A stretch of DNA of 64,000 nucleotides. Origin: Betaproteobacteria bacterium. Its GTDB lineage: Bacteria; Pseudomonadota; Gammaproteobacteria; Burkholderiales; SG8-39. Each line of letters begins with the position of its first letter. Positions within the stretch are counted from its first letter, which is position 1. Location: NCBI GenBank assembly GCA_005881575.1, contig VBCA01000008.1, forward strand, positions 38,717 through 102,716. Direction: 5' to 3'. Made by a program: the position numbers and the translations under genes. A model generated the notes under the pieces. It saw only the letters and a program-made list of their open reading frames with translations. It had not been told where the DNA came from and did no database searches. Positions 26,959-38,884 of the stretch are shown one piece after another.

Positions 26959-28824
26959 ATGGCTGCCGGACCGCAAACCCTCGGCCGCTATCAACTCGAG
27001 CGTGTCCTCGGCAAGGGGGCGATGGGCATCGTCTACGAGGCGCTCGATCCGAAACTCCACCGCAAAGTGGCGATCAAAACCATTCTGATCAGCCAGCTAG
27101 ACGAGGAGACCGCCAAGGATTTCTCGATGCGGTTCGTGCGCGAGGCGCACGCAGTGGCCCGGCTCAATCACCCGAACATCGTCCAGGTCTACGACTTCGG
27201 CGAGGAAGGCGACATGGCCTACCTCGTCATGGAGTTCATCCGCGGCGATGAGCTGAAGTCCACCCTGAGCACGGGGCGGCAGTTCGACCGGAAGGAATGC
27301 GTGCGCATCATGTGCGAGCTGCTCGATGCGCTCGAGTTCGCGCACGAAGCCGGGGTCGTCCACCGCGACATCAAGCCCGCCAACGTCATGCTCGATAGCC
27401 AGGGCCGGGCCAAGCTCACCGATTTCGGCGTGGCGCGCGTCACCGATTCCGACCGCACCCACGCGGAGCGCACGCAGGCGGGCACGGTGGTCGGAACGCC
27501 CGCCTACATGTCGCCCGAGCAGATCCAGGGGCAGCGCATCGACCGGCGCACCGACATCTTCTCCGCGGGTGTAATCCTATACCAGTTCCTGACCGGCCAG
27601 AAGCCGTTTACGGGGGAGGGCGCCTGGACCGTCGCGAAGAAGATCATCCAGGAAGATCCCCCGATGCCGTCGTCGATCAATATGGCGCTGTCGCCGGAGT
27701 TCGACCGGGTGGTCGCGAAGGCGCTGGCGAAGAATCCCGACCAGCGCTTTGCGACCGCGCGCGAATTCTCCCAGGCGCTCAAGCGCGCCGCGGAAGGGAA
27801 GCCGGCGATACCGGAGGCCGAACCGACCCTAGTCCTTCCGCGCGAGGCCCGCGTCCCGCAGGCGACCCATCCGGAGGCGCTGAGATCGGGGGAAATGGAG
27901 CTGGAGTTCTGGCGCTCGATCAAAGATAGCGACGACCCGAATGACTTCGAGCTCTACGTGCGGCAGTTTCCCCAGGGCGTGTATGCGTCGCTCGCGGCAC
28001 GCAAGGCCGCCAAACTGCGCAGCGGCTCCCCTGCGGACGACAGCGGCACCCGCACCATGGCGGGAGCCGACAGGACGCGGCTCCAGAGGAGCGTCCCGCG
28101 TGCCGAGACCGAGGAGAATGCGCAAGCTGCGGTCGAGAAGACGATCAAGCTCACAGACGCGCCGTCACCGGAACCCGCGCTGGCGGGAAAGAAGCGCTCG
28201 CTGCTCGTGCTGGCGACACTTGGAGTGCTCGTGGCGGCCAGTGCCGCCACTTATTTCGTCGTAATGAAGCCGAGCCAGCAATCGACTGCTCAGAAGGTCG
28301 AGGCGGAGGCAAAGGCAAGGCGCGATGCCGCCGAAGCGGCAAAGGCCGAGGCGCAAGCGAAGGCGCAGGCGCAGCGCGACGCTCAGGCAAAGCGCGACGC
28401 CGAAGCCCAGTCGCAACGCGAGGCGGAAGCGCGAGCGAAACGTGAGGTTGAGCTACGAGCAAAGCGTGAGGCCGAAGCGCGGGCGAAACGCGGGGCGGAG
28501 GCACAGGCGAAGCGCGAAGGCGAAGAGAGAGCGCAACGCGAGGCCGAAGCGAGGGCACAGCGCGAAGCCAAAGCAACTGCGCAACGCGACGCCGAGAGCA
28601 AGTCCAAGCTGGCTGCGGAGACATCACTCTGGGACTCGGTCAAATCGAGCCGCAAGGCCGCCGACGTACAGAAATACCTCAACCGCTACCCGAACGGTCA
28701 CTATGCGGAACCGGCGCGCCAGCGCATGCTTGAATTGGAGAGCGCCCGGTTGGAGGAGGCCGCCAAGAAGCAAAAAGAAGGGGAAAAGAAGAAGTCGACG
28801 ATCATCGTCCCGCCGACGTTCTAG
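26959..28824 (+). CDS. Transmembrane Ser/Thr protein kinase with octapeptide-repeat stalk
   Basis: 621 aa. A Hanks-type kinase domain lies at residues 9-275: glycine loop GKGAMGIVYEA, VAIKTI lysine, HRDIKPANVML catalytic loop, DFGVARV, GTPAYMSPEQ. A short W/K motif (ELEFWRSIKDSDDPNDFELY) follows at about 313-352. One membrane helix (LLVLATLGVLVAASAATYFVV) is at 415-435. Nine 8-residue repeats of the type AKREAEAR occupy residues 477-548, and a second copy of the W/K motif (LWDSVKSSRKAADVQKYLNRY) lies at 554-594. The kinase would be cytosolic and the stalk periplasmic. The downstream OmpW-like gene is convergent, so no partner is evident. Confidence 0.92.
   Translation: MAAGPQTLGRYQLERVLGKGAMGIVYEALDPKLHRKVAIKTILISQLDEETAKDFSMRFVREAHAVARLNHPNIVQVYDFGEEGDMAYLVMEFIRGDELKSTLSTGRQFDRKECVRIMCELLDALEFAHEAGVVHRDIKPANVMLDSQGRAKLTDFGVARVTDSDRTHAERTQAGTVVGTPAYMSPEQIQGQRIDRRTDIFSAGVILYQFLTGQKPFTGEGAWTVAKKIIQEDPPMPSSINMALSPEFDRVVAKALAKNPDQRFATAREFSQALKRAAEGKPAIPEAEPTLVLPREARVPQATHPEALRSGEMELEFWRSIKDSDDPNDFELYVRQFPQGVYASLAARKAAKLRSGSPADDSGTRTMAGADRTRLQRSVPRAETEENAQAAVEKTIKLTDAPSPEPALAGKKRSLLVLATLGVLVAASAATYFVVMKPSQQSTAQKVEAEAKARRDAAEAAKAEAQAKAQAQRDAQAKRDAEAQSQREAEARAKREVELRAKREAEARAKRGAEAQAKREGEERAQREAEARAQREAKATAQRDAESKSKLAAETSLWDSVKSSRKAADVQKYLNRYPNGHYAEPARQRMLELESARLEEAAKKQKEGEKKKSTIIVPPTF
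28387..28602 (+). repeat. Nine tandem 24-bp coding repeats in the kinase gene
   Basis: Nine consecutive 24-bp units each encode a variant of A(K/Q)REAEA(R/Q). The register runs AKRDAEAQ, SQREAEAR, AKREVELR, AKREAEAR, AKRGAEAQ, AKREGEER, AQREAEAR, AQREAKAT, AQRDAESK. Codons differ between units, so the array is not a fresh amplification. It encodes a long charged helix on the far side of the membrane from the kinase. Confidence 0.85.
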
Positions 28825-28831
28825 CGGCGAA

Positions 28832-29593
28832 TCAGAACCGGTAGCCGAGCCTGACCCCGAGACTGGCGGCTTTTTCGGTGACCGTGTACGCAGTCGTGGT
28901 GACGACCCCGAAGTTGTACTTGTATTGCTGGTATCTCAAATCGGCGGTTACTCCCAGCGCCGGGGTGATCGGGTAGGTATAGGCTCCCCCGAGGCTGAAA
29001 CCGAAGGTGGTGTCGGCGGTATTGTTGAAGCCGTTGTCGTTCTTCCACTTGCCCTTCATCCCAGCAATGGCGATGCTCCCGCTGAACTGCCCGCGCAGCG
29101 CGGGAACCCCAGCGCCCGCTCCGATGAAAATCCCTTGGCTGTCGAATGTGTCCTTGGAGAAAGTTTGGGGTGGACGGGGCGCGTGCAGTACGGTGTCGCT
29201 CACTGTGTAGCCGCCAAAACCCGAGACACTCACCCCTCGGGCAAAAGCATGGCTGTAGCCCCCCGTCAGGGTGTAGGAATCGTGCGAAAAATCCTGCTTC
29301 TGGCTGGTCACGGAATTCCACAAGTCGTGCGTGGCGCTGAGGCTCTGCGAAGTCGCGAAGTCGACATAGATTCCCTTGGGCGATATCCAGGTCAGACCGA
29401 CATTGGCCGCCGTGTAACTGGACTTCGCAGTCTGATTGCTATATCCGACGGGGGCGTTCCGGTCAAACGAAATCTTATAGCTGGTCGGCGCGAGCCCGCC
29501 GTACAGACGCAAGACGTTCTGCGCTTGTGCTGCAGCGGGAAAAAAGGCAAAGGCGAAAAGTGCGGCCCACAACTCGGTCCGGTGTGTTTTCAT
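28832..29593 (-). CDS. Outer-membrane beta-barrel protein (OmpW-like)
   Basis: 253-aa exported protein. The signal peptide ends AAAQAQ. The mature protein has alternating hydrophobic strands separated by Gly/Asn/Asp turns and ends in the aromatic C-terminal signature LGYRF recognised by the BAM complex. About eight strands are expected, as in the OmpW/OmpA-like porin-family fold. It converges on the kinase gene with only 7 bp between stops. No specific ligand is inferable. Confidence 0.82.
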   Translation of the reverse strand: MKTHRTELWAALFAFAFFPAAAQAQNVLRLYGGLAPTSYKISFDRNAPVGYSNQTAKSSYTAANVGLTWISPKGIYVDFATSQSLSATHDLWNSVTSQKQDFSHDSYTLTGGYSHAFARGVSVSGFGGYTVSDTVLHAPRPPQTFSKDTFDSQGIFIGAGAGVPALRGQFSGSIAIAGMKGKWKNDNGFNNTADTTFGFSLGGAYTYPITPALGVTADLRYQQYKYNFGVVTTTAYTVTEKAASLGVRLGYRF

Positions 29594-29662
29594 GGCAACT
29601 GACCTCCGCTCGATTCAATTGTGTCAGCTTTCCGCGGAAATTGGAATGCGCGGCGCAAGCAC

Positions 29663-30232
29663 CTAGTCGACGACAAGTTCGAGCACCACGCGGCGCAACT
29701 CTGCGCCCTCGGGATGCCAATCGATGCGAAACCCCTGCGAACGGGCGAGTCGCAACATGGGCGTGTTGGTGGCGAGCACGTCACCGACGATCCACCGCAT
29801 GCCGTGCCCTCGGGCGGAATCGACGAGCATGACGAGGAGCTTCCCGCCGATGCCGCGGCCCTGCCAGGCATCGGCGACGGTGATCGCGAATTCGCAGGTG
29901 ACGCCGTCCGCGAGGCGCGCGTAGCGCGCCACGCCGATCGCGGTTTCGGCTCCCTCGATCGTCGCTGTCGCGATCAGCGCCATATCGCGGCTGAAATCGA
30001 TGCGCGTGAATTTTTCCAGCATCTCCGGTGTGAGGCGGACGCCGCCGCCGAGGAAGCGGTTGTAGCGCGTTTCTTTCGAAAGCTTGCGCGCGAATTCCGT
30101 CTCGAGGTCGATGTCCTCGGGGCGGATCGGGCGAACCGTGATCGAGTGCGCGACGCCCAGGGGCAAGGACGCGACCAAGTGCGCGGGGTAGGCCGCGGAG
30201 AACGCCGGCGCCGTGGTGTTCCGGGAGCGCAT
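29663..30232 (-). CDS. GNAT-family N-acetyltransferase
   Basis: 189-aa acetyltransferase. The GNAT core starts at HSITVRPIRPEDIDLETEFARKLS. The acetyl-CoA pyrophosphate-binding motif lies in VADAWQGRGIGGKLLVMLVDSARG (R/Q-x-x-G-x-G/A), followed by MLRLARSQGFRIDWHPEG. It is 8 bp downstream of a TetR gene on the same strand and is likely in its operon. It resembles the domain found alone or fused to protein acetyltransferases (Pat); the substrate is unknown. Confidence 0.88.
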   Translation of the reverse strand: MRSRNTTAPAFSAAYPAHLVASLPLGVAHSITVRPIRPEDIDLETEFARKLSKETRYNRFLGGGVRLTPEMLEKFTRIDFSRDMALIATATIEGAETAIGVARYARLADGVTCEFAITVADAWQGRGIGGKLLVMLVDSARGHGMRWIVGDVLATNTPMLRLARSQGFRIDWHPEGAELRRVVLELVVD

Positions 30233-30240
30233 GGCGGCCT

Positions 30241-30855
30241 TCAGGCGCGTGGCGCCGCCGCGCGATGCGCTTCGAGCAGCCGTTCCAAGGCCTCGCCTGC
30301 GCGCTCGAGCGCGCGCGCATCGCCGAGCAGCCTGAAGTCGTGATGCGTGGCGAGGACGATCCCGAACAGCTCGAAAGTGAGCTGCCAGGGATCGGTGTGC
30401 GGTTCCAGGTGCCCTTCGTCGATGGCAATGCGGATCGCCTTGGCGACGGCGCCGCGCAGCTCGCGTTGCCCGGCGACGAGCAAGTCGCGCACTGCACCGG
30501 GCCGATCGTCATATTCGACGGAGGCGGCGAGCATGAGACAGCCGCCGGGGAGGTCGTCGTTGCGTTTCACCCACCCGAGCCAGTTCGAGAAAAGGGCTCT
30601 AAGACGCGGCAGGCCGCGGGCGTGTTTCAATGCGGGCGACAAGACCTCGTCGAAGAACAGCGTCTGCGCCCGCTTGAGCGTGAGCAGCTGCAAGTCCTCC
30701 TTGGACCCGAAATGAGCGAAGAGCCCGCTCTTGGACATGTCCAGCCGTTCCGCGAGGGAGCCTATGCTCAACCCCTCCAACCCGAGCTGACTTGCCAGGG
30801 CCACCGCCTCGTTGAGGATCAACGTGCGCGTCTGCTCGCCTTTTCGCATCCGCAT
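30241..30855 (-). CDS. TetR family transcriptional regulator
   Basis: 204-aa one-component repressor. The HTH is SIGSLAERLDMSKSGLFAHFGSKEDLQ, and the C-terminal TetR_C (YcdC-like) domain contains PGGCLMLAASVEYDDRPG. It is followed by a GNAT gene 8 bp away. A perfect ACGAACGTTCGT palindrome 9-20 bp upstream of the ATG probably is its own operator. Confidence 0.93.
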   Translation of the reverse strand: MRMRKGEQTRTLILNEAVALASQLGLEGLSIGSLAERLDMSKSGLFAHFGSKEDLQLLTLKRAQTLFFDEVLSPALKHARGLPRLRALFSNWLGWVKRNDDLPGGCLMLAASVEYDDRPGAVRDLLVAGQRELRGAVAKAIRIAIDEGHLEPHTDPWQLTFELFGIVLATHHDFRLLGDARALERAGEALERLLEAHRAAAPRA

Positions 30856-30863
30856 ACCCTAGT

Positions 30864-30875
30864 ACGAACGTTCGT
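30864..30875. promoter_or_regulatory. TetR-type palindromic operator
   Basis: Perfect 12-bp palindrome ACGAACGTTCGT, extended to TACGAACGTTCGTTA with one mismatch. It lies between the start of the TetR gene and the 3' end of the ETF-QO gene. Position and symmetry fit autorepression of the tetR-GNAT operon. Confidence 0.65.
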
Positions 30876-30919
30876 TAATCGCAACTACTTCTTTTTCTTC
30901 TATGAGTTACCGGATTTGC

Positions 30920-32563
30920 CTACATGTTTGGGTAGTTCGGTCCCCCCCCACCCTGTGGGGCGACCCAGACGATATTCTGGGACGGGTCCTTGATGTCACA
31001 GGTCTTGCAGTGAACGCAGTTCTGCGCGTTGATCTGAAGGCGGTCGGTGCCGTCGCCGTTTTTCACGAATTCGTACACGCCCGCCGGACAGTAGCGGCTT
31101 TCGGGGCCCGCGTATTTCGCGAGGTTCAAGCGGACGGGGAGACTCGCGTCCCTGAGAACCAAGTGGCAGGGCTGGTTCTCCTCGTGGTTCGTATTGGAGA
31201 TGAATACCGAGGAGAGGCGATCGAATGTGAGCTTTCCGTCGGGCTTCGGATAATCGATCGGCTTGCATTCCGAGGCGGGCCTGAGGCATTCGTGGTCGGC
31301 GTGGCGGTGATGTAGCGTCCAGGGGAATTTTCCGCCGAGCAGCGTTTGCTCCACGCCCACCATCAGCGTGCCCGAGTAAAGCCCCTTGGACATCCACTGC
31401 TTGAAGTTGCGGGCGCGGTACAGCTCGTCGAATAGCCATGATTCCTGGAATGCGGCGCTGTAAGCGTCGAGCTCGTCTGCGGATCGTCCCGCCCGCAGGG
31501 CGGCGAACGCGGCCTCCGCCGCGAGCATGCCCGACTTGATCGCCGCGTGGCTGCCTTTTATTCGCGAGGCATTGAGGAATCCCGCTTCGTCCCCGACGAG
31601 GCACCCGCCTGGAAACGTGAGTCCGGGCAACGACATCAAGCCGCCGGCGGCGATGGCGCGCGCGCCGTATGCGATGCGCTTGCCGCCTTCGAGGAACGTG
31701 CGGATGTCCGGATGAGTCTTGTAGCGCTGGAATTCCTCGTACGGATCGAGATAGGGGTTGGCGTACCCGAGTCCGACGACAAAACCCACCGACACGAGGT
31801 TGTCCTGCATGTGATAGAGGAAGGACCCGCCGTAGCTGTCTGCGCTCAGGGGCCACCCGGCGGAGTGAATGACGAGCCCCGCCTGGTGTCTTTCCGGTTC
31901 GATCTCCCAGAGTTCCTTCAGACCGATGCCGTACGCCTGTGGGTCCGAGTTCGCGCTCAGGCGATAGCGCTCCAACAGTTGCTTGCCCAGATGGCCGCGA
32001 CAGCCTTCGGCGAAGAAGACGTACTTGCCCCACAGCTCGATCCCCGGCTGGTACTGCGCTGTCGGCCTGCCGTCGCGTCCGACGCCCATGTCGCCGGTGG
32101 CGACGCCGCGAACGCCGCCTCGATCGTCGTAGAGCACTTCCACGGCGGCAAAACCGGGGTAAATTTCGACGCCCAGCGCTTCGGCTTGCTGCCCCAGCCA
32201 GCGGCACACGTTGCCGAGGCTGACGACGTAGTTGCCCTGGTTCCTGAAGCATTCGGGCAGGAGAAAACCCGGCACCTTGAGCGAGCCGAACCGGGTGAGA
32301 AAAAGGAACCGGTCCTCGTTCACCGGGGTCGCGAGCGGGGCGCCGCGGGCCTTCCAGTCGGGGAAGAGCTCCTCGAGCGCGCGCGGGTCCATCACGGCGC
32401 CGGAGAGGATGTGTGCCCCGATCTCCGAGCCTTTTTCGATCACGCACACGCCCAGTTCGACCGCCCTCTGCGCCGCGAGCTGCTTCAGCCGGATCGCGCT
32501 GGCGAGTCCCGCCGGCCCGCCGCCCACCACGACCACGTCGAACTGCATCGATTCGCGTGCCAT
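30920..32563 (-). CDS. Electron-transferring-flavoprotein:ubiquinone oxidoreductase
   Basis: Membrane-associated FAD/4Fe-4S enzyme of 547 aa that moves electrons from reduced ETF into the quinone pool. The start is MARESMQFDVVVVGGGPAGLASAIRL (ATG at 32563); a frame extension to 32644 lies over the opposite gene's promoter. The FAD motif GGGPAG is N-terminal. The quinone-binding/membrane segment is SLPGLTFPGGCLVGDEAGFLN, and the four cluster cysteines are in YCPAGVYE and NCVHCKTCDIKDPSQNI. It works with EtfAB and the acyl-CoA dehydrogenase at 23.4-26.9 kb. Confidence 0.96.
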   Translation of the reverse strand: MARESMQFDVVVVGGGPAGLASAIRLKQLAAQRAVELGVCVIEKGSEIGAHILSGAVMDPRALEELFPDWKARGAPLATPVNEDRFLFLTRFGSLKVPGFLLPECFRNQGNYVVSLGNVCRWLGQQAEALGVEIYPGFAAVEVLYDDRGGVRGVATGDMGVGRDGRPTAQYQPGIELWGKYVFFAEGCRGHLGKQLLERYRLSANSDPQAYGIGLKELWEIEPERHQAGLVIHSAGWPLSADSYGGSFLYHMQDNLVSVGFVVGLGYANPYLDPYEEFQRYKTHPDIRTFLEGGKRIAYGARAIAAGGLMSLPGLTFPGGCLVGDEAGFLNASRIKGSHAAIKSGMLAAEAAFAALRAGRSADELDAYSAAFQESWLFDELYRARNFKQWMSKGLYSGTLMVGVEQTLLGGKFPWTLHHRHADHECLRPASECKPIDYPKPDGKLTFDRLSSVFISNTNHEENQPCHLVLRDASLPVRLNLAKYAGPESRYCPAGVYEFVKNGDGTDRLQINAQNCVHCKTCDIKDPSQNIVWVAPQGGGGPNYPNM

Positions 32564-32602
32564 GCGTCTCCCGATCCGGATCGAGCGCGATCCGGCGCAA
32601 AT

Positions 32603-32626
32603 TATAATGTCCAACCACGAAGGAGG
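32603..32626 (+). promoter_or_regulatory. -10 box and Shine-Dalgarno of the acetoacetyl-CoA synthetase gene
   Basis: A perfect TATAAT at 32603-32608 is followed by AAGGAGG at 32620-32626, ending 5 nt before the ATG at 32632. No convincing -35 box was seen. Confidence 0.5.
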
Positions 32627-32631
32627 CCGCC

Positions 32632-34602
32632 ATGGCCGAAACACCGCTCTGGACGCCGAGTCCCGAGCGCATAGAAGAAGCGAACCTCACGCGCTTTGCG
32701 CGCCAGGCGATCCGCGACTGGAAGCTCGGACTGAACGACTACCCGGCCTTCTACCGCTGGACGACCGAACACCCGGAGCAGTTCTGGGACTCGGTGTGGA
32801 AGTTCGCGAGCGTGCGCGCGAGCACGAAGGGCGCGCGGGTTCTCGTGAACGGCGGCCAGATGCCGGGCGCGCGCTGGTATCCGGAGTCGCGGCTCAACTT
32901 CGCCGAGAACCTGCTGCGGCGGCGCGACGCGTCCACGGCGATGGTGTTCTGGGGCGAAGACAAGGTGAAGCGACGCCTCACCCATCGCGAGCTGTACGAG
33001 CAAGTCTCGCGAATCGCACAGGGACTGCGCGCCTTGGGCGTGAAACCCGGCGACCGGGTGGCCGCTTATCTGCCGAACCTGCCCGAAGCGATCGCCGCCA
33101 TGCTCGCCGCGACGAGTATCGGCGCGACCTTCTCGACGTGTTCCCCCGATTTCGGGGTTGAGGGGGTGCTCGACCGCTTCGGCCAGATCGCACCCGCGGT
33201 ACTCTTCGCGGCTGACGGCTATCACTACAACGGAAAACAAATCGACTCGCTGCAGAAAGTCCGGGAGATCGCCGCGAGGCTGCCCAGCTTGAAGCGCGTC
33301 GTGGTCGTTCCCTACGTGAGCGTTGGGCCGGACGTTTCCGCCATTCCGGGCGCGCAGCGTCTGGAGGACTTCGTCGCCGATCGCCCGGCAAGCGACATCC
33401 CCTTTGAGCAGCTGCCCTTCGACCATCCGCTGTACATCCTGTTTTCCTCCGGCACGACCGGTGTGCCCAAGTGCATCGTGCACGGAGCCGGCGGTGCGCT
33501 GCTCAAGCATCTCTGCGAGCAGCAGCTGCATTGCGACGTGGGGCCCGGAGACCGGCTGTTCTACTTCACCACGCTCGGCTGGATGATGTGGAACTGGCTC
33601 GCCTCGGCGCTCGCTTCGGGCGCGACGCTCCTGCTCTATGACGGCTCGCCCTTCGTCAGGAACGGCAACATTCTTTTCGACTACGCCGACGCCGAGCGGA
33701 TAACCCATCTCGGCATCTCCGCGAAATTCATCGACGCCATCTCCAAGGCGGGCGTGGAGCCGGCGAAAACGCACCGGCTCGAGCACCTGCGCACCGTGCT
33801 CTCGACCGGCTCCCCGCTCGCCCCCGAGGGTTTCGACTACGTTTACAGAGCGATCAAGCGCGATCTGTGCCTATCATCGATCTCGGGCGGCACCGACATC
33901 TGCGGATGCTTCGTGCTCGGAAACCCGATCCTTCCGGTGTGGCGCGGCGAAATCCAGTGCCGGGCTCTCGGCCTCAGGGTCGAGGTGTTCGACGAAAACG
34001 GCCGCTCGGTGAAGGAGCAAAAGGGCGAGCTGGTCTGCACGCGGCCATTTCCATCGCTGCCGGTCGGATTCTGGAACGACCCCGACGGAGCGAAATACCG
34101 GGCTGCCTACTTCGAGAGATTTCCCGGGGTCTGGACCCACGGCGACTGGTGCGAGATCACTGCTCGCGATGGCATGATCATCTACGGCAGATCGGATGCG
34201 GTGCTCAATCCGGGGGGCGTGCGCATCGGCACTGCGGAGATCTACCGTCAGGTCGAGCAGTTGGAGGAGGTGACCGAGTCGCTCGTGATCGGCCAGACTT
34301 GGCCGCCGGGCGAGATCGGCGACGTGCGCGTGGTGCTGTTCGTGAAGCTGCGCGAGGGGCTGGCTCTGGACGACAGGCTCGTCGCCCGGATCAAGCAGCA
34401 GATCCGCGTCAACACCACGCCGCGACACGTTCCGGCGAAAATCCTGCAGGTGCCCGATATTCCTCGCACCAAGTCGAACAAGATCGTCGAGCTCGCCGTG
34501 CGCAGCGTCGTGCACGGGCAACCGGTGAAGAACCTCGAGGCGCTCGCGAATCCCGAGGCGCTCGCGCATTTCCGGAATCGACCGGAGCTCGGGGAAGCCT
34601 AG
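32632..34602 (+). CDS. aacS: Acetoacetyl-CoA synthetase
   Basis: 656-aa ANL ligase converting acetoacetate, CoA and ATP to acetoacetyl-CoA, linking ketone-body/PHB turnover to central metabolism. Diagnostic features are the long N-terminal domain ([23 protein letters not shown]), the adenylation motif [21 protein letters not shown], the [15 protein letters not shown] segment characteristic of AacS, and the C-terminal [12 protein letters not shown] lysine motif. Its length matches the family. It is divergent from ETF-QO. Confidence 0.95.
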   Translation: MAETPLWTPSPERIEEANLTRFARQAIRDWKLGLNDYPAFYRWTTEHPEQFWDSVWKFASVRASTKGARVLVNGGQMPGARWYPESRLNFAENLLRRRDASTAMVFWGEDKVKRRLTHRELYEQVSRIAQGLRALGVKPGDRVAAYLPNLPEAIAAMLAATSIGATFSTCSPDFGVEGVLDRFGQIAPAVLFAADGYHYNGKQIDSLQKVREIAARLPSLKRVVVVPYVSVGPDVSAIPGAQRLEDFVADRPASDIPFEQLPFDHPLYILFSSGTTGVPKCIVHGAGGALLKHLCEQQLHCDVGPGDRLFYFTTLGWMMWNWLASALASGATLLLYDGSPFVRNGNILFDYADAERITHLGISAKFIDAISKAGVEPAKTHRLEHLRTVLSTGSPLAPEGFDYVYRAIKRDLCLSSISGGTDICGCFVLGNPILPVWRGEIQCRALGLRVEVFDENGRSVKEQKGELVCTRPFPSLPVGFWNDPDGAKYRAAYFERFPGVWTHGDWCEITARDGMIIYGRSDAVLNPGGVRIGTAEIYRQVEQLEEVTESLVIGQTWPPGEIGDVRVVLFVKLREGLALDDRLVARIKQQIRVNTTPRHVPAKILQVPDIPRTKSNKIVELAVRSVVHGQPVKNLEALANPEALAHFRNRPELGEA

Positions 34603-34660
34603 AGCGCCGCGTCGAGCTGCTTCTGCATCATGCGGATACGACAGCGAAGCCGCGCGCCGA

Positions 34661-34689
34661 TTGAGCAGCGAGGGGTTTTCGTGTACCAT
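34661..34689 (+). promoter_or_regulatory. Promoter of pyrG operon
   Basis: TTGAGC (34661-34666), a 17-bp spacer and TACCAT (34684-34689) form a credible sigma70 promoter ending 26 bp before the pyrG ATG. It would drive pyrG-kdsA-eno-ftsB, whose genes abut or overlap. Confidence 0.55.
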
Positions 34690-34715
34690 TCTCCATCCCA
34701 TCCCCCGGATTTTAG

Positions 34716-36368
<1,653 letters not shown>

Positions 36369-36372
36369 GAGC

Positions 36373-37230
36373 ATGAAGCTTTGCGGCTTCGAAGTCGGCC
36401 TCGACAAGCCTTTGTTCCTGATTGCCGGTCCGTGCGTCGTGGAGTCCCGCCAGATGGCGCTCGATACTGCGTCTGCCCTGAAGGAAATCTGCAAAGAGCT
36501 CGATGTGCCCTTCATCTACAAGTCCTCCTACGACAAGGCCAACCGCAGCTCGGGCAAGTCTTACCGCGGCCTCGGGATGGACAAGGGTTTGCAGATTCTC
36601 GCCGAGGTGAAGAGCAAAGTCGGCGTACCGGTGCTGACCGACATCCACGATAAGGAGGACGTCGCGGAAGTCGCAGCCGCTGTCGACGTGCTGCAGACCC
36701 CGGCGTTTCTCTGCCGCCAGACCGATTTCATACACGTAGTCGCCGCGGCGGGAAGACCAGTCAACATCAAGAAGGGCCAGTTCCTGTCGCCGGCCGAAAT
36801 GAAGAACGTGGTGGATAAGGCGCGCGAGGCGAGCGGAAGGGACAACATTCTAGTGTGTGAGCGCGGTGCCTCGTTCGGCTACAACAACCTGGTTTCAGAC
36901 ATGCGCTCCCTGGCGATCATGCGCGAGACCGGTTGTCCGGTGGTGTTCGACGCCACGCATTCGGTCCAGCTCCCGGGCGGACAGGGGATTTCTTCCGGAG
37001 GACAGCGCGAGTTCGTGCCCGTGCTGGCCCGCGCAGCGGTGGCGAGCGGCATCGCCGGGGTGTTCATGGAGACCCATCCGGATCCGGACAAGGCGCTCTC
37101 TGACGGCCCGAACGCCTGGCCCCTGGACCGGATGAAGGAGTTGCTGGCCACCCTGAAAGAACTCGACACACTGGTGAAGCGCGGACGCTTCGCGGAACAG
37201 GACCTGAAAGCGCAGAAAAAGGGCGGATAA
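36373..37230 (+). CDS. kdsA: 3-deoxy-8-phosphooctulonate (KDO-8-P) synthase, Cys-type
   Basis: Condenses PEP and arabinose-5-phosphate to KDO-8-phosphate for lipopolysaccharide. 285 aa, TIM barrel. The N-terminal [12 protein letters not shown] carries a Cys where the E. coli enzyme has Asn, the hallmark of metal-dependent class II KDO8P synthases such as the Aquifex enzyme. Other motifs are [12 protein letters not shown] and [18 protein letters not shown]. It lies 4 bp after pyrG and directly abuts eno. Confidence 0.96.
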   Translation: MKLCGFEVGLDKPLFLIAGPCVVESRQMALDTASALKEICKELDVPFIYKSSYDKANRSSGKSYRGLGMDKGLQILAEVKSKVGVPVLTDIHDKEDVAEVAAAVDVLQTPAFLCRQTDFIHVVAAAGRPVNIKKGQFLSPAEMKNVVDKAREASGRDNILVCERGASFGYNNLVSDMRSLAIMRETGCPVVFDATHSVQLPGGQGISSGGQREFVPVLARAAVASGIAGVFMETHPDPDKALSDGPNAWPLDRMKELLATLKELDTLVKRGRFAEQDLKAQKKGG

Positions 37231-38824
<1,594 letters not shown>

Positions 38825-38828
<4 letters not shown>

Positions 38829-38853
38829 GACCGGGCGCTTCAAGGTCTATAAT
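38825..38853 (+). promoter_or_regulatory. Candidate promoter of the PhyH-SAF operon
   Basis: CTGAGA (38825-38830, 4 of 6 to consensus) and a perfect TATAAT (38848-38853) are separated by 17 bp. The -35 box overlaps the ftsB stop. The ATG lies at 38885 with GGAGGAA before it. Confidence 0.5.
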
Positions 38854-38884
38854 CTGAGCGTCGAGAGCGCGGAGGAATTGCGCC

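Noticed and set aside
28387..28602. CRISPR-like periodicity of the 24-bp repeats
   Set aside because: The repeats are contiguous without spacers and encode an in-frame octapeptide inside the kinase gene.
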